Source of the DNA: Otis tarda
Taxonomy: Eukaryota; Chordata; Aves; Otidiformes; Otididae
Direction of reading: 5' to 3'
Assembly: GCA_026413225.1 (NCBI GenBank)
Contig: CM048552.1
Span: 22,433,001 to 22,497,000, forward strand
Length of the DNA: 64,000 nucleotides
Part shown: positions 22,414-33,200 of the stretch, in pieces
Numbering within the stretch: position 1 is the first letter of the stretch
Layout: each line of letters starts with the position of its first letter
Position numbers and translations under genes: made by a program
The notes under the pieces: model-generated
Databases searched by the model: none
The model's input: only the letters and a program-made list of their open reading frames with translations
What the model was told of the DNA's origin: nothing

Positions 22414-25400
22414 CTGAAATGAGTTAGGAATAGATTTCAAAAATATAATATGAGCATCTTTAAGAAAAACAAAAAGTAAATCAAAATATACCATATTGTA
22501 AGCTTTCATTCTAAGTGAAAAGCACATGTATTTTATCTCTGTTAAAAAAAAAAAAAAAGAGCATTATATATAACACACACATGGGGTAGGAGCAAGAATT
22601 TAATACAGATTGCTATCAATTAAAGCTTGCTTTATGCAAATTTTAAAAATAAACCTATTAACTCCGAGTGAAGCACACCAGGAAATATCTAAACTGTAAC
22701 ACGCTAAGCACATGAATGGCAGAGTGTTAGTAAAAATAGACTATGCCCAAAAAGTTTGAGTGCTTTCATTTTATTTTTGTGCAGAATTGTAACTTCAAAC
22801 ACATAAACTGTTTCTCCTTCGGTTGGGGCCGTCACCCATAGCTGAGTTACCAGGGCAGACAGAATTAGTGTGTGTGTGTGTGCATGCATGCGTGTCAGAG
22901 CAAGAAAGAAAAGAGCAGCAGTATGCTTGGGGCACTGGCAGAGGACAAGTGAAGTGTTTTATGTTGGAAGTAAAAATTCAGTTGTCTTGAATTCATTATC
23001 CTAGTTTTCATTCTCTTGAGAAGGGCCAGAGCTTTATCCTGGTTTGTAGTAAAATGGTTTCACAAAAAAAAAATCTTACTGATACAATTACATGAAAACA
23101 TCTTTGGCACAAATATTGCAATACAGAAGAAAATTTGGCTGAACAGTTATAAACAAAAAGTAAACAGAAATGATTCAGTAGCAGATCTGCTTCCTACCAT
23201 CTAGATTCAGAGTTCCTTTAACATTTAAATGAAGAGAGCATGGGCTTCCTTGGATACATTTCATCACTGTTGAGATCTTCATGCTTTTCAGTACCATAGA
23301 AGATAAAGATGCAGGAGCATCATGGCAGAAGCTGTTAAATATGCCACCTACAAATGGAAATACAAAGACAGAGAAATTTCATTGGGCACAGGATATTGGG
23401 GGATATTGAGGGGGGGTCAAAGAAAGCACCAAAGGCAAAGCACCAGCTCCACTGAAATCAGTAAGAAAGTCTCCATCGGCTTCAGCAAAACCAGTACTTT
23501 ACCTAAGACCTTCATGTGACCAACAAAGCCAGTTGGCTTCCCTAGCAATGCAGGGGGTTTGCAAAGAACTGCATTACGGATGGGGTTTAATAATAAATTT
23601 CCTGGGTTAGGGAAGTATTAACCCACAAGAGGAAGGAATCCCACTTTGAACAGTTAAGGCTAGCAGAGCACACCTAGACTAATAGTGGTTTTAAGTAATC
23701 CAATCTGCTAGATCATGGCTAGACTAATAGTTTATTTAAACTTGTTTTCAAAACCATTACTTGTACATTGTGAGCACTCTCATAGGTAGTGTTTTAATTT
23801 TAGGATTAGCTGATGGTCTCAACTGCTGTTGAAATATCATTTTCACACAAGAGGGCACCATTGCATTTCTAGTCATGGAAAAGTCCCTCACACCTACAGA
23901 TTTCCTTCACCTTTAGACCAGAACAGCAAGAGTAGAATAAATATTATCCAGGCCTTCTTCAAGTTGTAAACAGTAGGCATAGAAAACAACTACTACTGTC
24001 TCATCTTATTTTCTTATGCAAATTTAGTCATCCCAAAGCCTTAGGATGTGGGTTTGCACAGCAGACTCCTGTAGGCTAATGTAAAATTAAAAAAACAGTC
24101 GTAAGGCCCAAAATCTCATCAGTTAGGTATTTTTCATCTCTTTTTACTTCTCAGACTGTCCTGCAGAGAAATCAGTTACTTGTTTATGACTTTATGTCAG
24201 TACAGTGGATTTCATCCCCAACACATTCCTTGGGTTTCTCTGCCTCATATGCATTGTTTGTAATCCCAAAAAATTAAGAATTCAAGAGACTGTCAGAACA
24301 AATAGCCAGGGAATTGGATTTTGTCCCTTGGCTTTGTGGTATACAATGCAGCACACTTCATTTTAGCTGTAACTACATTATAGCAATTTCTTTGAATTAC
24401 TTCTTACCCTTCTCACTTTGGTACACAGCATGGAAGTTAAAAGACACCCAAGTAAAACAAAGAATTTCACTGCACATTCTGTCCCCCCTGGGGAGAGGCT
24501 GCAAGAAAACCATTTGACTCGCATTAGTCATACTCCTGAACATACTCCTAGGAGGAGTTCAACTGGTATGGTGAAGAGCATAGTATGAAACAGCAGTGCC
24601 ATGATACTGTGCTTGCCATAAAATACAGAATAACACTCTTAATCCAAATCAACAGGAAAAGGTACCTCCCTCAATGTCTAGCCAAGAATTGTCATCAAGC
24701 ACAAGTCCATGGACTCACATGCAAGACACATCCACAGTTCTCACAGAGGAAAGATAGGATGTGAAGGAGGAGGAAGAGCAAAGCTTATCCTTACTTACCC
24801 CTCCAATGAAGGAAAGTGCTTTAAATTTAAATAACCAAAGTGTATTAACTGGTACAAGACCTGTTCCTGTATTATGAGATTCTGACTTTCACAGTGTTCA
24901 GTTGCAGCTGAAGCCCATTGTCAGGGATCGGATACTGATAGGTGTAGGACATGAAGACAGGCTGACGTAAATGTGGTACCTTGGCTTGGGTCTGTCTGAC
25001 CATAAGGTGCCCTCACACTTGGTATCAGGAGAAATAAGTCCTGCATTATATGTATTAAAATTCAGAAAAGACAAATGCTTCACACCTGAATCTCCACTCC
25101 ATTATCTTGGTTTTGTGCCAGTAAGCATTTTTTGGAGGCAACAGGATAGGCTGATATAGACCAAGTGGAAAAGAATGGAAAAACAAGGACACTTTACCTC
25201 AACTGACAGTAGAGTCAACTCTCAATTATCCAAGGTAATATTGGCAACGTAAGAAGACAATTTGTGCAAACCAAAGAAAAAATACAGATCATTCAAAATA
25301 TACAAATTAGGCTTTAAGAGCAATGGAGTACATTGACTTCTGAAGAATTTGTAAGCGTTTCCACAGAGATGAGGCAGCCTTAAGAAGTACGGTGCACAGC

Positions 25401-25992
25401 AGCCAGATGTGAACACTATACTCCATGTTCCAAGACTGGGTGATGTAATAATCCTGAAGGTATCTCAGGATGGAGACGTATTGTACAACATCCAATCAAT
25501 CCATCCACAGTTAATTGGGAGGTTATTATATTGCAGAATTACCTGATAATTATTACTAATAATGTGGTAAGTCATGATTAGTTTTGGCTCTGTCTCTTTG
25601 CTCAGAAAGGGGTTTTCTTGACTGCATTGTATGACATGCAGCTGCAGACACCAAATGGTATCCAGGAGCAACTGTTTCTGCTTAATTCCTTGGGTGTTAG
25701 TGTAAATGGTGTAAATGTTTTGATCCAGGCCTAATCTTGCCTATTCCCATGTCTGTGTAGAAATTATTTAAGGGAAGAGCAATGTGTGTGTATATATATA
25801 CATTGTCAAAGCTGACAGTTCTTTGCAAAGTCTTACCTTTGGGTGAATTTGACCATATTATTTAACCCTATTTATTTTTAGGAGAGATTGTCATGACTTA
25901 TTTGAATTCAGTTCTTAGTTATTACTGCCTGAGGTATGGTATCGTCAGATGTCACAGGCTTGGAACTATCTCAGGAGAATCCTAAGTCATAC
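22414..25992. other. IL17REL intron 4-5
   Basis: Contains one GT microsatellite and otherwise nothing recognised. ORFs at 23322-23519 and 24898-25159 have no protein character. Confidence 0.65.
22868..22896 (+). repeat. (GT)n with GCAT units
   Basis: TGTGTGTGTGTGTGTG followed by CATGCATGCGTGT, alternating purine-pyrimidine, in the intron between IL17REL exons 4 and 5. Confidence 0.85.
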
Positions 25993-26111
25993 CTAGGTGC
26001 ACTGTTGCCATTGGATCAGTATCAGGCAGATGCACAAACACAATTTTAAGGACTACTGTCTGCCCATAAGCAGGGACATTGTCTTCCTTGATCACAGTTT
26101 CTACCTTCAAA
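25993..26111 (-). CDS. IL17REL: IL17REL coding exon 4, N-terminal receptor domain
   Basis: Reads VETVIKEDNVPAYGQTVVLK and then IVFVHLPDTDPMATVHL. Hydrophobic beta-strands (TVVLKIVFV) are typical of the first fibronectin-like domain. The strong acceptor TTCTCAG puts the start at 26111 (needs a phase 2 join). A second AG seven bases on would start it at 26104 in phase 0. The donor is CTAG|GTATGA, phase 1, and its single G joins exon 5 to make Glu: VHL-E-NIRGLEIC. Confidence 0.8.
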
Positions 26112-26421
26112 CTGAGAACAAGTAAGTAATACACTGGATAAATTACATTATTGTTCCATTTTGAATTTTCCCCATTAATTTTATGATACAATTGCAAAAG
26201 ATGCTGCAAAACTCATTATTAATAATTTAAATGGATATCATGCATGAGGATATTAGGTTTGAATCACAATAAATATATGAAACAAGGAAGAGCTGATAGA
26301 AAATAATTCTCATTCTATAAATCATCATAGTATGAGACTCATTTCTGACTAATTCTTCAGTAAACTGTTACCTTATCATCTTTTAATCTCCCCCTTAGAT
26401 AGTTTCCTCTGGAACACACAC

Positions 26422-26498
26422 CTTTTTCCTTTTCTCACGAGCAGTTTGATTTACACTCCAGAAGACATAAAGATACATCTTGCCACACAAACCATCTG
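26422..26498 (-). CDS. IL17REL: IL17REL coding exon 3, N-terminal receptor domain
   Basis: Follows acceptor TTTACTCAG and reads DGLCGKMYLYVFWSVNQTAR then EKRKK. The alternating hydrophobic strand YLYVFWSV and the NQT glycosylation sequon suit a beta-sandwich ectodomain. It begins with two bases completing a codon (phase 1). Donor choice is open: AAG|GTGTGT ends in phase 0, and two bases further GGT|GTGTGT ends in phase 2. Either can stay in frame with exon 4, depending on which acceptor exon 4 uses. Confidence 0.65.
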
Positions 26499-28839
26499 CT
26501 GAGTAAATCTTGCCTAAATTTTATGTTTATGAATTATAACTGTAATTAGCCCTACATGAGAGAGGAATTGTTGCTGCAATAAAAGATTCCTTAATAATGG
26601 ACACGTATAAGCCCAAGCATAAAAAAGCCAAGGTTTATTATTCAGCATGTAGACACTTTCCTCATACGTTTGCCATCAGCTTAACCACAGCAGATTATTT
26701 TCGTATCTGATGATGCAGCAATCAACTCAGAACTGTCACAACAGCAAAACACACCTTATGTACACTTGTATAATAGAAGCCAGAGCTGAGAAATGAATAC
26801 GCAATAGAAATGATTAGACGGATAATTTAAAGCCTGAGGCAAGAAGATTAAATTGGAGAACAGCAAAAAAAATTCCAGAGAAAACTCATTAATAACAGGC
26901 CCAGGCCAACACCCAATAGGAATACTTAACTGGTTTCTTTGTCTGATATTTCTTCCCTACAAGAAATGCAAGATTCTGAACTACTTAAGATACTGACAGT
27001 GCTAAATCTGTGAGCATAGCTAAACCACACTAAAATTGCTTCACTGGAGCATCATTCCGTGAGTATAAATTACAATAGCATTTCAAGCCTATTTGCATAT
27101 GATTTACCACAGTATCTGCTGCATCTCTGCGTTAGGATGATTCAACCAACTTCATAAACAAAATATGCTCTCCTAAGATAACCACAGGGTGCACTTCAGC
27201 TAATAAATACTGAAATTCACTTCTTAAAAGTAGGTGCACCAATTATGAAATTGATTAAATTTCAGGCCGACAGCCTCTCTTTCACAGTATATTGAATGCA
27301 CAGTAAATCAGAAGGGTTTCACAGTTGTACATTCGAAAAGTATTTCAGACTTTCAAGGATAATGGACAACACGGTGACATACCATGCCAAATACATCTTC
27401 TGAGAATGTAAGGCTTTTTAAAAATCATGGATATATAGAGATCAATGTCTGTATGTATTACAGTGAATTTCAAAACTACAGTAGCCCTTTGGTACTACTA
27501 ACAATCTAGAAGAGCAGAGTCAAAGGTACATTGCCAAATACTACTGAGCTGATAGCTGCAAGTTCTAGCAAATAAAGTCAGCTTTTTGTTACAGATAAAA
27601 GCAACGACTACTGCAAAGGTTCTCTATTATACAGTTAAGGTCTTTTAAGGTAATTTTACCTCAAATAATAAAAAAGAATGACTACAGAAAAGGAAGTATG
27701 GAGATGAGTATACACCCACTGTTGCAAAAGTGGATTAGGATGAAGACTAAAAAACTGTTTTTTCATCACTCCTATAAAGCTGAGTCATCATGTTACCTGT
27801 ATTAAGGACAGCTGACAAGTCATTTTCAGGCACCACTGAAAACTTACAACCAGCTCTGCTTCATGTACATCATCTTGAAAGATAAGGATCTTTAGTTTAA
27901 AACTCTTTAGTGCCCAAAGTCTATATCCAGCTAAGAGCTAAACATCCAGTTTACGCTTATGTGCATCATCTAAGTACCCCTGGCAGTCAAGAGAGGGAGA
28001 ACACCTCTCACCTCCCTCGCAGCCCATAATTCACCTTGTCCTAAGACGGGTGGAATGAATCACCGCTTCGTGGTACCTGTAGCGAGTCTCCACTATCTAG
28101 ATCTGCATTTGTGTCATACCCAACACTGATTTTAACTCATAACCAACAGTATTGCAGGTGCCATTCCCTTTGAGACTTGGGTTGAAGGGTTGGTTTCTTC
28201 AGCCTGTACTGCCCGAGGGCATGAAGGCATGCTTCAGCTAGGCAGAGCAGAGGTCAAAGCTCCTCTTTCTCTCCTCTTCTACAATTCCTTCCATGTAGTT
28301 TGTGTAACTAGCAGCTCAGCTGCCTAATCGTAAAAGATTAATTCACAGTCCTTGAATTAGCCACCGATGTGCCAGTTCAAGGCTTGAGACTTTTTCAGGT
28401 GGGACTTTTAACTGCACCCCTTCCACACCCATGTTCTTTCTCTCCACCTCAACACCTGCCCCATAAACACCCTGCTTTCAGAGTAAGACTCGTGACAGCT
28501 GACGCTCGGCTCACGTCCCATGCCATAGCATCACCATCTCACACGCTTGCGGCTCAGTGCTGCAGCTTCCCTCTCTGTGGACTCTGCCACACAGATCCAG
28601 GAAAGGCACTGTGGAGACAAGCAGCACTCCAAGCTGGAACTTCAGCTAGGAATGTCCTCTCAGAGGGGATTACCTGCAAGGCAGCTGCCTCGTACTTCCC
28701 TGTCAAGTGACTATGTGCTCCGGAGGAGCGATTGATGGAGAGTTCAGGTAATTCAAGAGCCTGTATTATTGCTGTAGGAAATAATAATAAGTAGAAGCAA
28801 TAAAAATATCTGAAGTGACTAAGCAAATTCTCCCAATGA
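26499..28839. other. IL17REL intron 2-3, part below the LTR
   Basis: No repeat recognised. Around 28350-28740 it is GC-richer and gives ORFs on both strands, but none resembles a protein. Confidence 0.6.
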
Positions 28840-28844
28840 CCATC
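28840..28844. repeat. Target-site duplication, left copy (CCATC)
   Basis: Five bases directly before the LTR. The copy after the LTR at 29980-29984 is CCAAC, one mismatch. Five-base duplications are usual for ERVL-type insertions. Confidence 0.55.
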
Positions 28845-28972
28845 TGTTCTGGTTTTGTTAGTGAGGGGGGGCCTAAGGTGGTAGCTTCTGTAGGAAACTG
28901 CTAGAAGCCGCTCCCCTTTGTTCAGTGGACTCCGCCAGGCCTAGGGCGGACCCGCTGCTGGCCAAGGCCGAG

Positions 28973-28977
28973 CCAAT
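28973..28977 (+). promoter_or_regulatory. CCAAT box in LTR U3
   Basis: CCAATTGG about 40 bp before the TATA-like box of the LTR, a normal distance for a retroviral U3 promoter. Confidence 0.45.
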
Positions 28978-29017
28978 TGGTAGCAGAACGTCCCGTGATA
29001 ACGCCTCTGCGATAACG

Positions 29018-29025
29018 TATTTAAG
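29018..29025 (+). promoter_or_regulatory. TATA-like box of the LTR
   Basis: TATTTAAG in the context ATAACGTATTTAAGAAGGGG, followed by an A-rich then G-rich R/U5-like region. It would drive plus-strand transcription, antisense to IL17REL. Confidence 0.5.
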
Positions 29026-29349
29026 AAGGGGAAAACAGGAAAAAAAAAAGAAGAGAAGATGTGAAGCAGCTGAGCGGGGGGCAGAGAGGAGGAGGCGCGA
29101 GCCTTGTGGGCCTTGCAGGCCTCACCCTCTGGCCTCCCGCCGGGCAGCCGACTGGGCCCAACTCGGCCCGGCCTGGCTGCAAGAAGTGGAGAGGAGATGA
29201 GAAGTGAACTAGATGTAAAAAGGATCCTGAGAGGCGTCTGCCAGCCTGTTGTAAGGAACGGCTGCAGACGCCAAGGTCAGTGAAGAAGGAGGGGGAGGAG
29301 TAATGCGGCTCCTGGCCAAGATTCCTCTGCAACTCGTGGTGAAGACCAT

Positions 29350-29605
29350 GGTGGAGCAGGTTGTCCCCCTGCAGCCCATGGAGGTCCACGGAGGGGCAGA
29401 GATCCACCTGCAGCCCGTGGAGGACCCCACGCCGGAGCAGGTGGAGGCCTGAAGGAGGCTGTGGCCTGTGGAGGGCCCGCTGGGACAGCTGTTCTAGAGG
29501 GACAGCACCCCGTGGAAGAGATGAGCCACGCCGGAGCAGTTTCACGAAGGACTGTGGCCTGTGGGAGGGACCCCACGATGGAGCAGAGGAGGAATGCGAG
29601 GAGTT
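29350..29605 (+). repeat. GC-rich imperfect tandem tract inside the LTR
   Basis: Repeated phrases such as CAGCCCGTGGAGGACCCCAC, CACGCCGGAGCAG and GGCCTGTGG recur at roughly 40- to 100-base spacing. The tract explains several long overlapping ORFs on both strands (up to 203 codons on the minus strand), which have no protein family character. Confidence 0.65.
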
Positions 29606-29791
29606 CTTCCCCCGACGATGACACAGCAGCATAAAAAAACGCGTGATGAACTGACCGCGACCCCCATTCCCTTTTCCCCCCCCCGTGCCGCTCGGGAGGG
29701 GAAGGTAGTATAGATAATGTTAAGCCCGGGAAGAGGGAGGGGTGGGGGGAGGTTATCTTGTTCCCTGTCTCATTCTCCTGCTAATTTTAGA

Positions 29792-29797
29792 AATAAA
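29792..29797 (+). terminator. Polyadenylation signal of the LTR
   Basis: AATAAA within the sequence AGAAATAAATGAATAG, 180 bp before the LTR end, just upstream of the conserved CCCCAAGTCGAG segment. Confidence 0.5.
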
Positions 29798-30206
29798 TGA
29801 ATAGTTTTCCCCAAGTCGAGTCTGTTTTGCCCGTGACGGTAACTTTAAGGATTTCTCCCCGTCCTTATCTCAAACCTTGAGCCTTTTTTCCTATATCATC
29901 TCCTCCTATTCTCTCGGAGGGTGGGGGGAGCGAGAGAGAGACTGCGTAGTCTGGTCCCGATCGGGGCTGAACTACGACACCAACTATAGTAAGGAAAATT
30001 ATAAAGCAACAATGCACAATCATTATTAACCTACTATTTATCAGAGGCTACTGATTTCTAATGTTTTCTACAAGGAAACTGGTGGTAAATACCCTGTCAA
30101 ATGACAGTGACCTGATGTCACCAGGAAAGTGGATTTATTATCTGCAATAAATTATCTTTATCTTCCAAAAACAAATATAGTAAAACTATGAATAATGTGT
30201 ACTCAC

Positions 30207-30234
30207 TGGAAGGTTTGCTTTTACAGTGAATCCC
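30207..30234 (-). CDS. IL17REL: IL17REL coding exon 2, 28-bp micro-exon
   Basis: A tiny exon with a good acceptor (TTTCTATTTGCAG) and a good donor (A|GTGAGT). It reads GIHCKSKPS in phase 0 to 1. Joined to the flanking exons it gives SCSQ-GIHCKSKPS-T-DGLCGKMYL, a cysteine-containing stretch with the frame kept open. Only the phase fit, strong splice sites and cysteine content support it; a 28-bp match could be chance. Confidence 0.55.
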
Positions 30235-33200
30235 CTGCAAATAGAAACAAAAATATTATATAAGCTGAGGTAACAATTAAAAAAAATTGCTTAATCATTG
30301 TACACAAATATAAACATATCTTAAACAAGTAAACATATTCACAGTCCACAACACAAATCATTTTCAAGGTAAAAAAAAGATTTTCAAATACAGTGAAAAT
30401 GCAAGTCACTACTGCATATGACAGCCTGATACGTATGGGGATATAAGATCAGCATTATCCTTATTTTCCTGTATTTCTACTGAGATGTAATTGTTATAAC
30501 AAGTATAACAGCTCCATCAAATACAGACATCATTTTATCAGGTACTGCCATTCACACTGACCAATAGCTTATTTATTGTTTTGTCAAACTTTACGATGGA
30601 CTGCTTCATACGAGGGCAAAGAATCCAAGTAATTTTTTAAAGGAAGATATCTAGAAATATTATATGCTTTTTAGAACATCACACTAGGGAAATGGAAGGA
30701 ATTATTACAGTAATTGCAAATAAAGTTTAGAAATAAGACTTGTCTTTTTATTTCTGAGAACCATAAGGCTCAGAATCCTGAAAATGAAATTACTGAGGCA
30801 CAGTACTTGCCATGTTCAAGTGGGAAAGTGTTTTTGTAAGAGGCAAAGCGAACCTGACACTGAGATTTTAACAGGTTTCCAGCTATCTTTCAGAAAGACT
30901 ACATCCATTTTCCCAGGAAAATAAAGACTTAACCACACACTAAGATTCTGTAGAGTAGAAAAATAACAAATCTTATTTTGAATATTATGCATGACATTCT
31001 AAAGAAAGGCTGTTACTTAGCTAGTAAATATTGGTTTTTGCTGTTCTGGCATTCAAGTTTCTGACATAGCACTTACACCAGTATTCCTTTGTATATGTCA
31101 TATACGTTCCCCTCTGCTTTCCTTTAAAATCAGGGTCTCATTCACAGAGACACATTTGTCACACCCTCAAAAGGAGCAGGCACTATCCTCTGCTCTCAAA
31201 CGGACTGGCAGCTCTCAGTGCTTTTAAGACATTTTAAGATCTTGTCAACAAGCCAAGGCTTTGCGAGTTTTAGAGCCCAGAAAAGTCTCTCAGTGGACAT
31301 TCAGAAGTTTTAAAGTTGTAGACAAACACAGAGGCTGCAGCCTGGGTAAGCATTAGCACATCATAAAACAACCACTGCTTGGTCTTCCATGAGGCTTTCG
31401 TCCACAAGTAATTCCATCTTCCTCATAAACAAAGCTGTAGAGCAAAATAATATTATTGCTGCAGAACTGAGAGCACGTTAGCTACCCTGTGGCAGCTGCC
31501 TCGAGCACCTGAAAAGTGTGGTTTCTGTCCTTCATCGCTGCTTTTAAGTTTTTAGCTAGATAAGCTAAGAAAGCTTAAGTTTAGAAAACCAGTCACCAAT
31601 ATCTAACCTGTATTACTTCTCATTTCTTTGTCCTTTCAGCAGTTGCTTTTTTTTTTTAATTATCACTTCTGGAGGGAAGTTGTCATCTTTTACAACTGGC
31701 AGTTTGTCACTATGGCTCATAAAACTGCAGATGCATAAAAGGTGATATTTTAAACCACTTATTATACTAAGACAGAGATGGTCATATACTTTCACAGACT
31801 GAAGATTATAAAAATTATTTGTGATATTGTTAAAGATATTACTTTGGCTGCTTCTACACAATACTACATTGGCACTCGAAGGAAATCTAAAGGAAATCAA
31901 ACTTCTTTGCAGAACTGCTCTGTGACTGAGGTACTTCTATTTCAATGGTTTCATAAATTCCTCAAATTCCCCTGAAGGACTGAAAAATGTAACTGATGTG
32001 ACCTCATTTCTGTTGCAATGTGTTCATAGAAATAGTTTTCATTTATTAATTATTTCTGTCCCCCGTCTGAAAGCTTCATTGGTAGTTTGCTGATTCTCTC
32101 AATGCAGATTCATCAATAGAAAGGGGAAGACTGTAGCTTTCTGAATAATTCATTGCACCACTAAACCAATAAAAGTGGAACATCCTAGCTCATATAAAAC
32201 TGCACTGGAATTTTAACTGCTGTTTCAAAGCCTTAATTGTGAATTATTTCTAATCAAATCCTGCAGGAGTACACAGAAGGACAATTTGAATTCAATCTCT
32301 TTCCTTGAGGTTCTCCATGGCCTTAGGGAGTGGAATAGACAAATACACAAAATTACTGAAAAAAATTGACTAGTGAGTTAGGGAGCTAGCTTTTTTGGTG
32401 AGAAAACCTAACTGTTGGATCAACTAACTGCTGAGTTACTGCTTACTAGAATTAATCTCTCATGAGGTTGACAATTTAGCAAATTACTTTCATATCTTTA
32501 ACTTCCCATTCTGCAGTCATTCTATTGAAAATATTTTGGTTAGGTGGCCTGAGAGAGTTCCCAATTGCCAGCCAAAATTTCTTAGATAATCTTTAAACTA
32601 ATTTCTCTAACTTGTTTCTGGTTACAATCATGGCGCAAAGATACATCAGAAAAAAATCAAGATCTCGTTGAAGTAAACGACAAAAAACTCACAAAACTCA
32701 GAGGATTCAGTCTTTTACTTAAAGAAGACCAGTGCTTTGGAGTCCCTGTTACGACACCTGAAAAATGCAAATCATATGTATATAAATTTTCTCAAGTTAC
32801 AAATATGAAAAAAATGCACCCACTTCTGTGGGGCTGTGGGATGATGCAGAAATCCTCCTACATCTTCTTTTTCACTATTAGTCGGATGAATCCTGCCATC
32901 TGAGCACTTTCCAGTACCATCTTGTGTTTATTTTCTCATCTTCTCCATGAGAAAAAAGAAACATATCCATCAATGATTTTTGTTCTGGTAGGGAGATGTT
33001 TTGTTGTTCTTGAGCACTTGGTTTTGTTCTGGGTGAGGAGTTGTTGGGAAGGTTTACATAAATAATCAAACATTTGCAGAAACACTTGCCAGTTACAGCA
33101 AACACTTGGTCACAGATCAATTCCTGTTTTTTAAAAAGTGTTTCTTTTTATTGTACAATACCAAGGGGGGGAAGGGAGGGGGACATTTTCTTTTATAATC

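Larger units (their letters stand above)
28845..29979 (+). mobile_element. Solitary avian ERVL-like LTR, 1135 bp
   Basis: Begins TGTTCTGGTTTTG and ends CTACGACA, so it has TG...CA ends. The flanks are CCATC (28840-28844) and CCAAC (29980-29984), a five-base duplication with one mismatch. Inside are a CCAAT box, a TATA-like box, a GC-rich imperfectly repeated tract, an AATAAA signal and the segment CCCCAAGTCGAGTCTGTTTT. That last segment and the 'CTGGTTTTG' start are familiar from a common avian ERVL LTR group. No internal viral genes and no second LTR are present, so it is a solo LTR left by recombination. It lies in the IL17REL intron between exons 2 and 3, opposite to the gene. Confidence 0.85.

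Noticed and set aside
28040..28090. Minus-strand YHEAVIHSTRLRT as an IL17REL exon before exon 4
   Set aside because: It could be joined in frame, but the exon at 26422-26498 fits better, with cysteine and sequon content, and makes this one unnecessary.
29021..29632. 203-codon minus-strand ORF and overlapping ORFs on both strands
   Set aside because: They lie within the GC-rich repeated tract of the solitary LTR. The open frames come from base composition and show no protein family pattern.
33050..33125. Minus-strand ELICDQVFAVTGKCFCKC after an AG
   Set aside because: Cysteine-rich and tempting as an IL17REL exon, but exon 1 and the 28-bp exon already join in phase, and the segment runs on without a clear donor.
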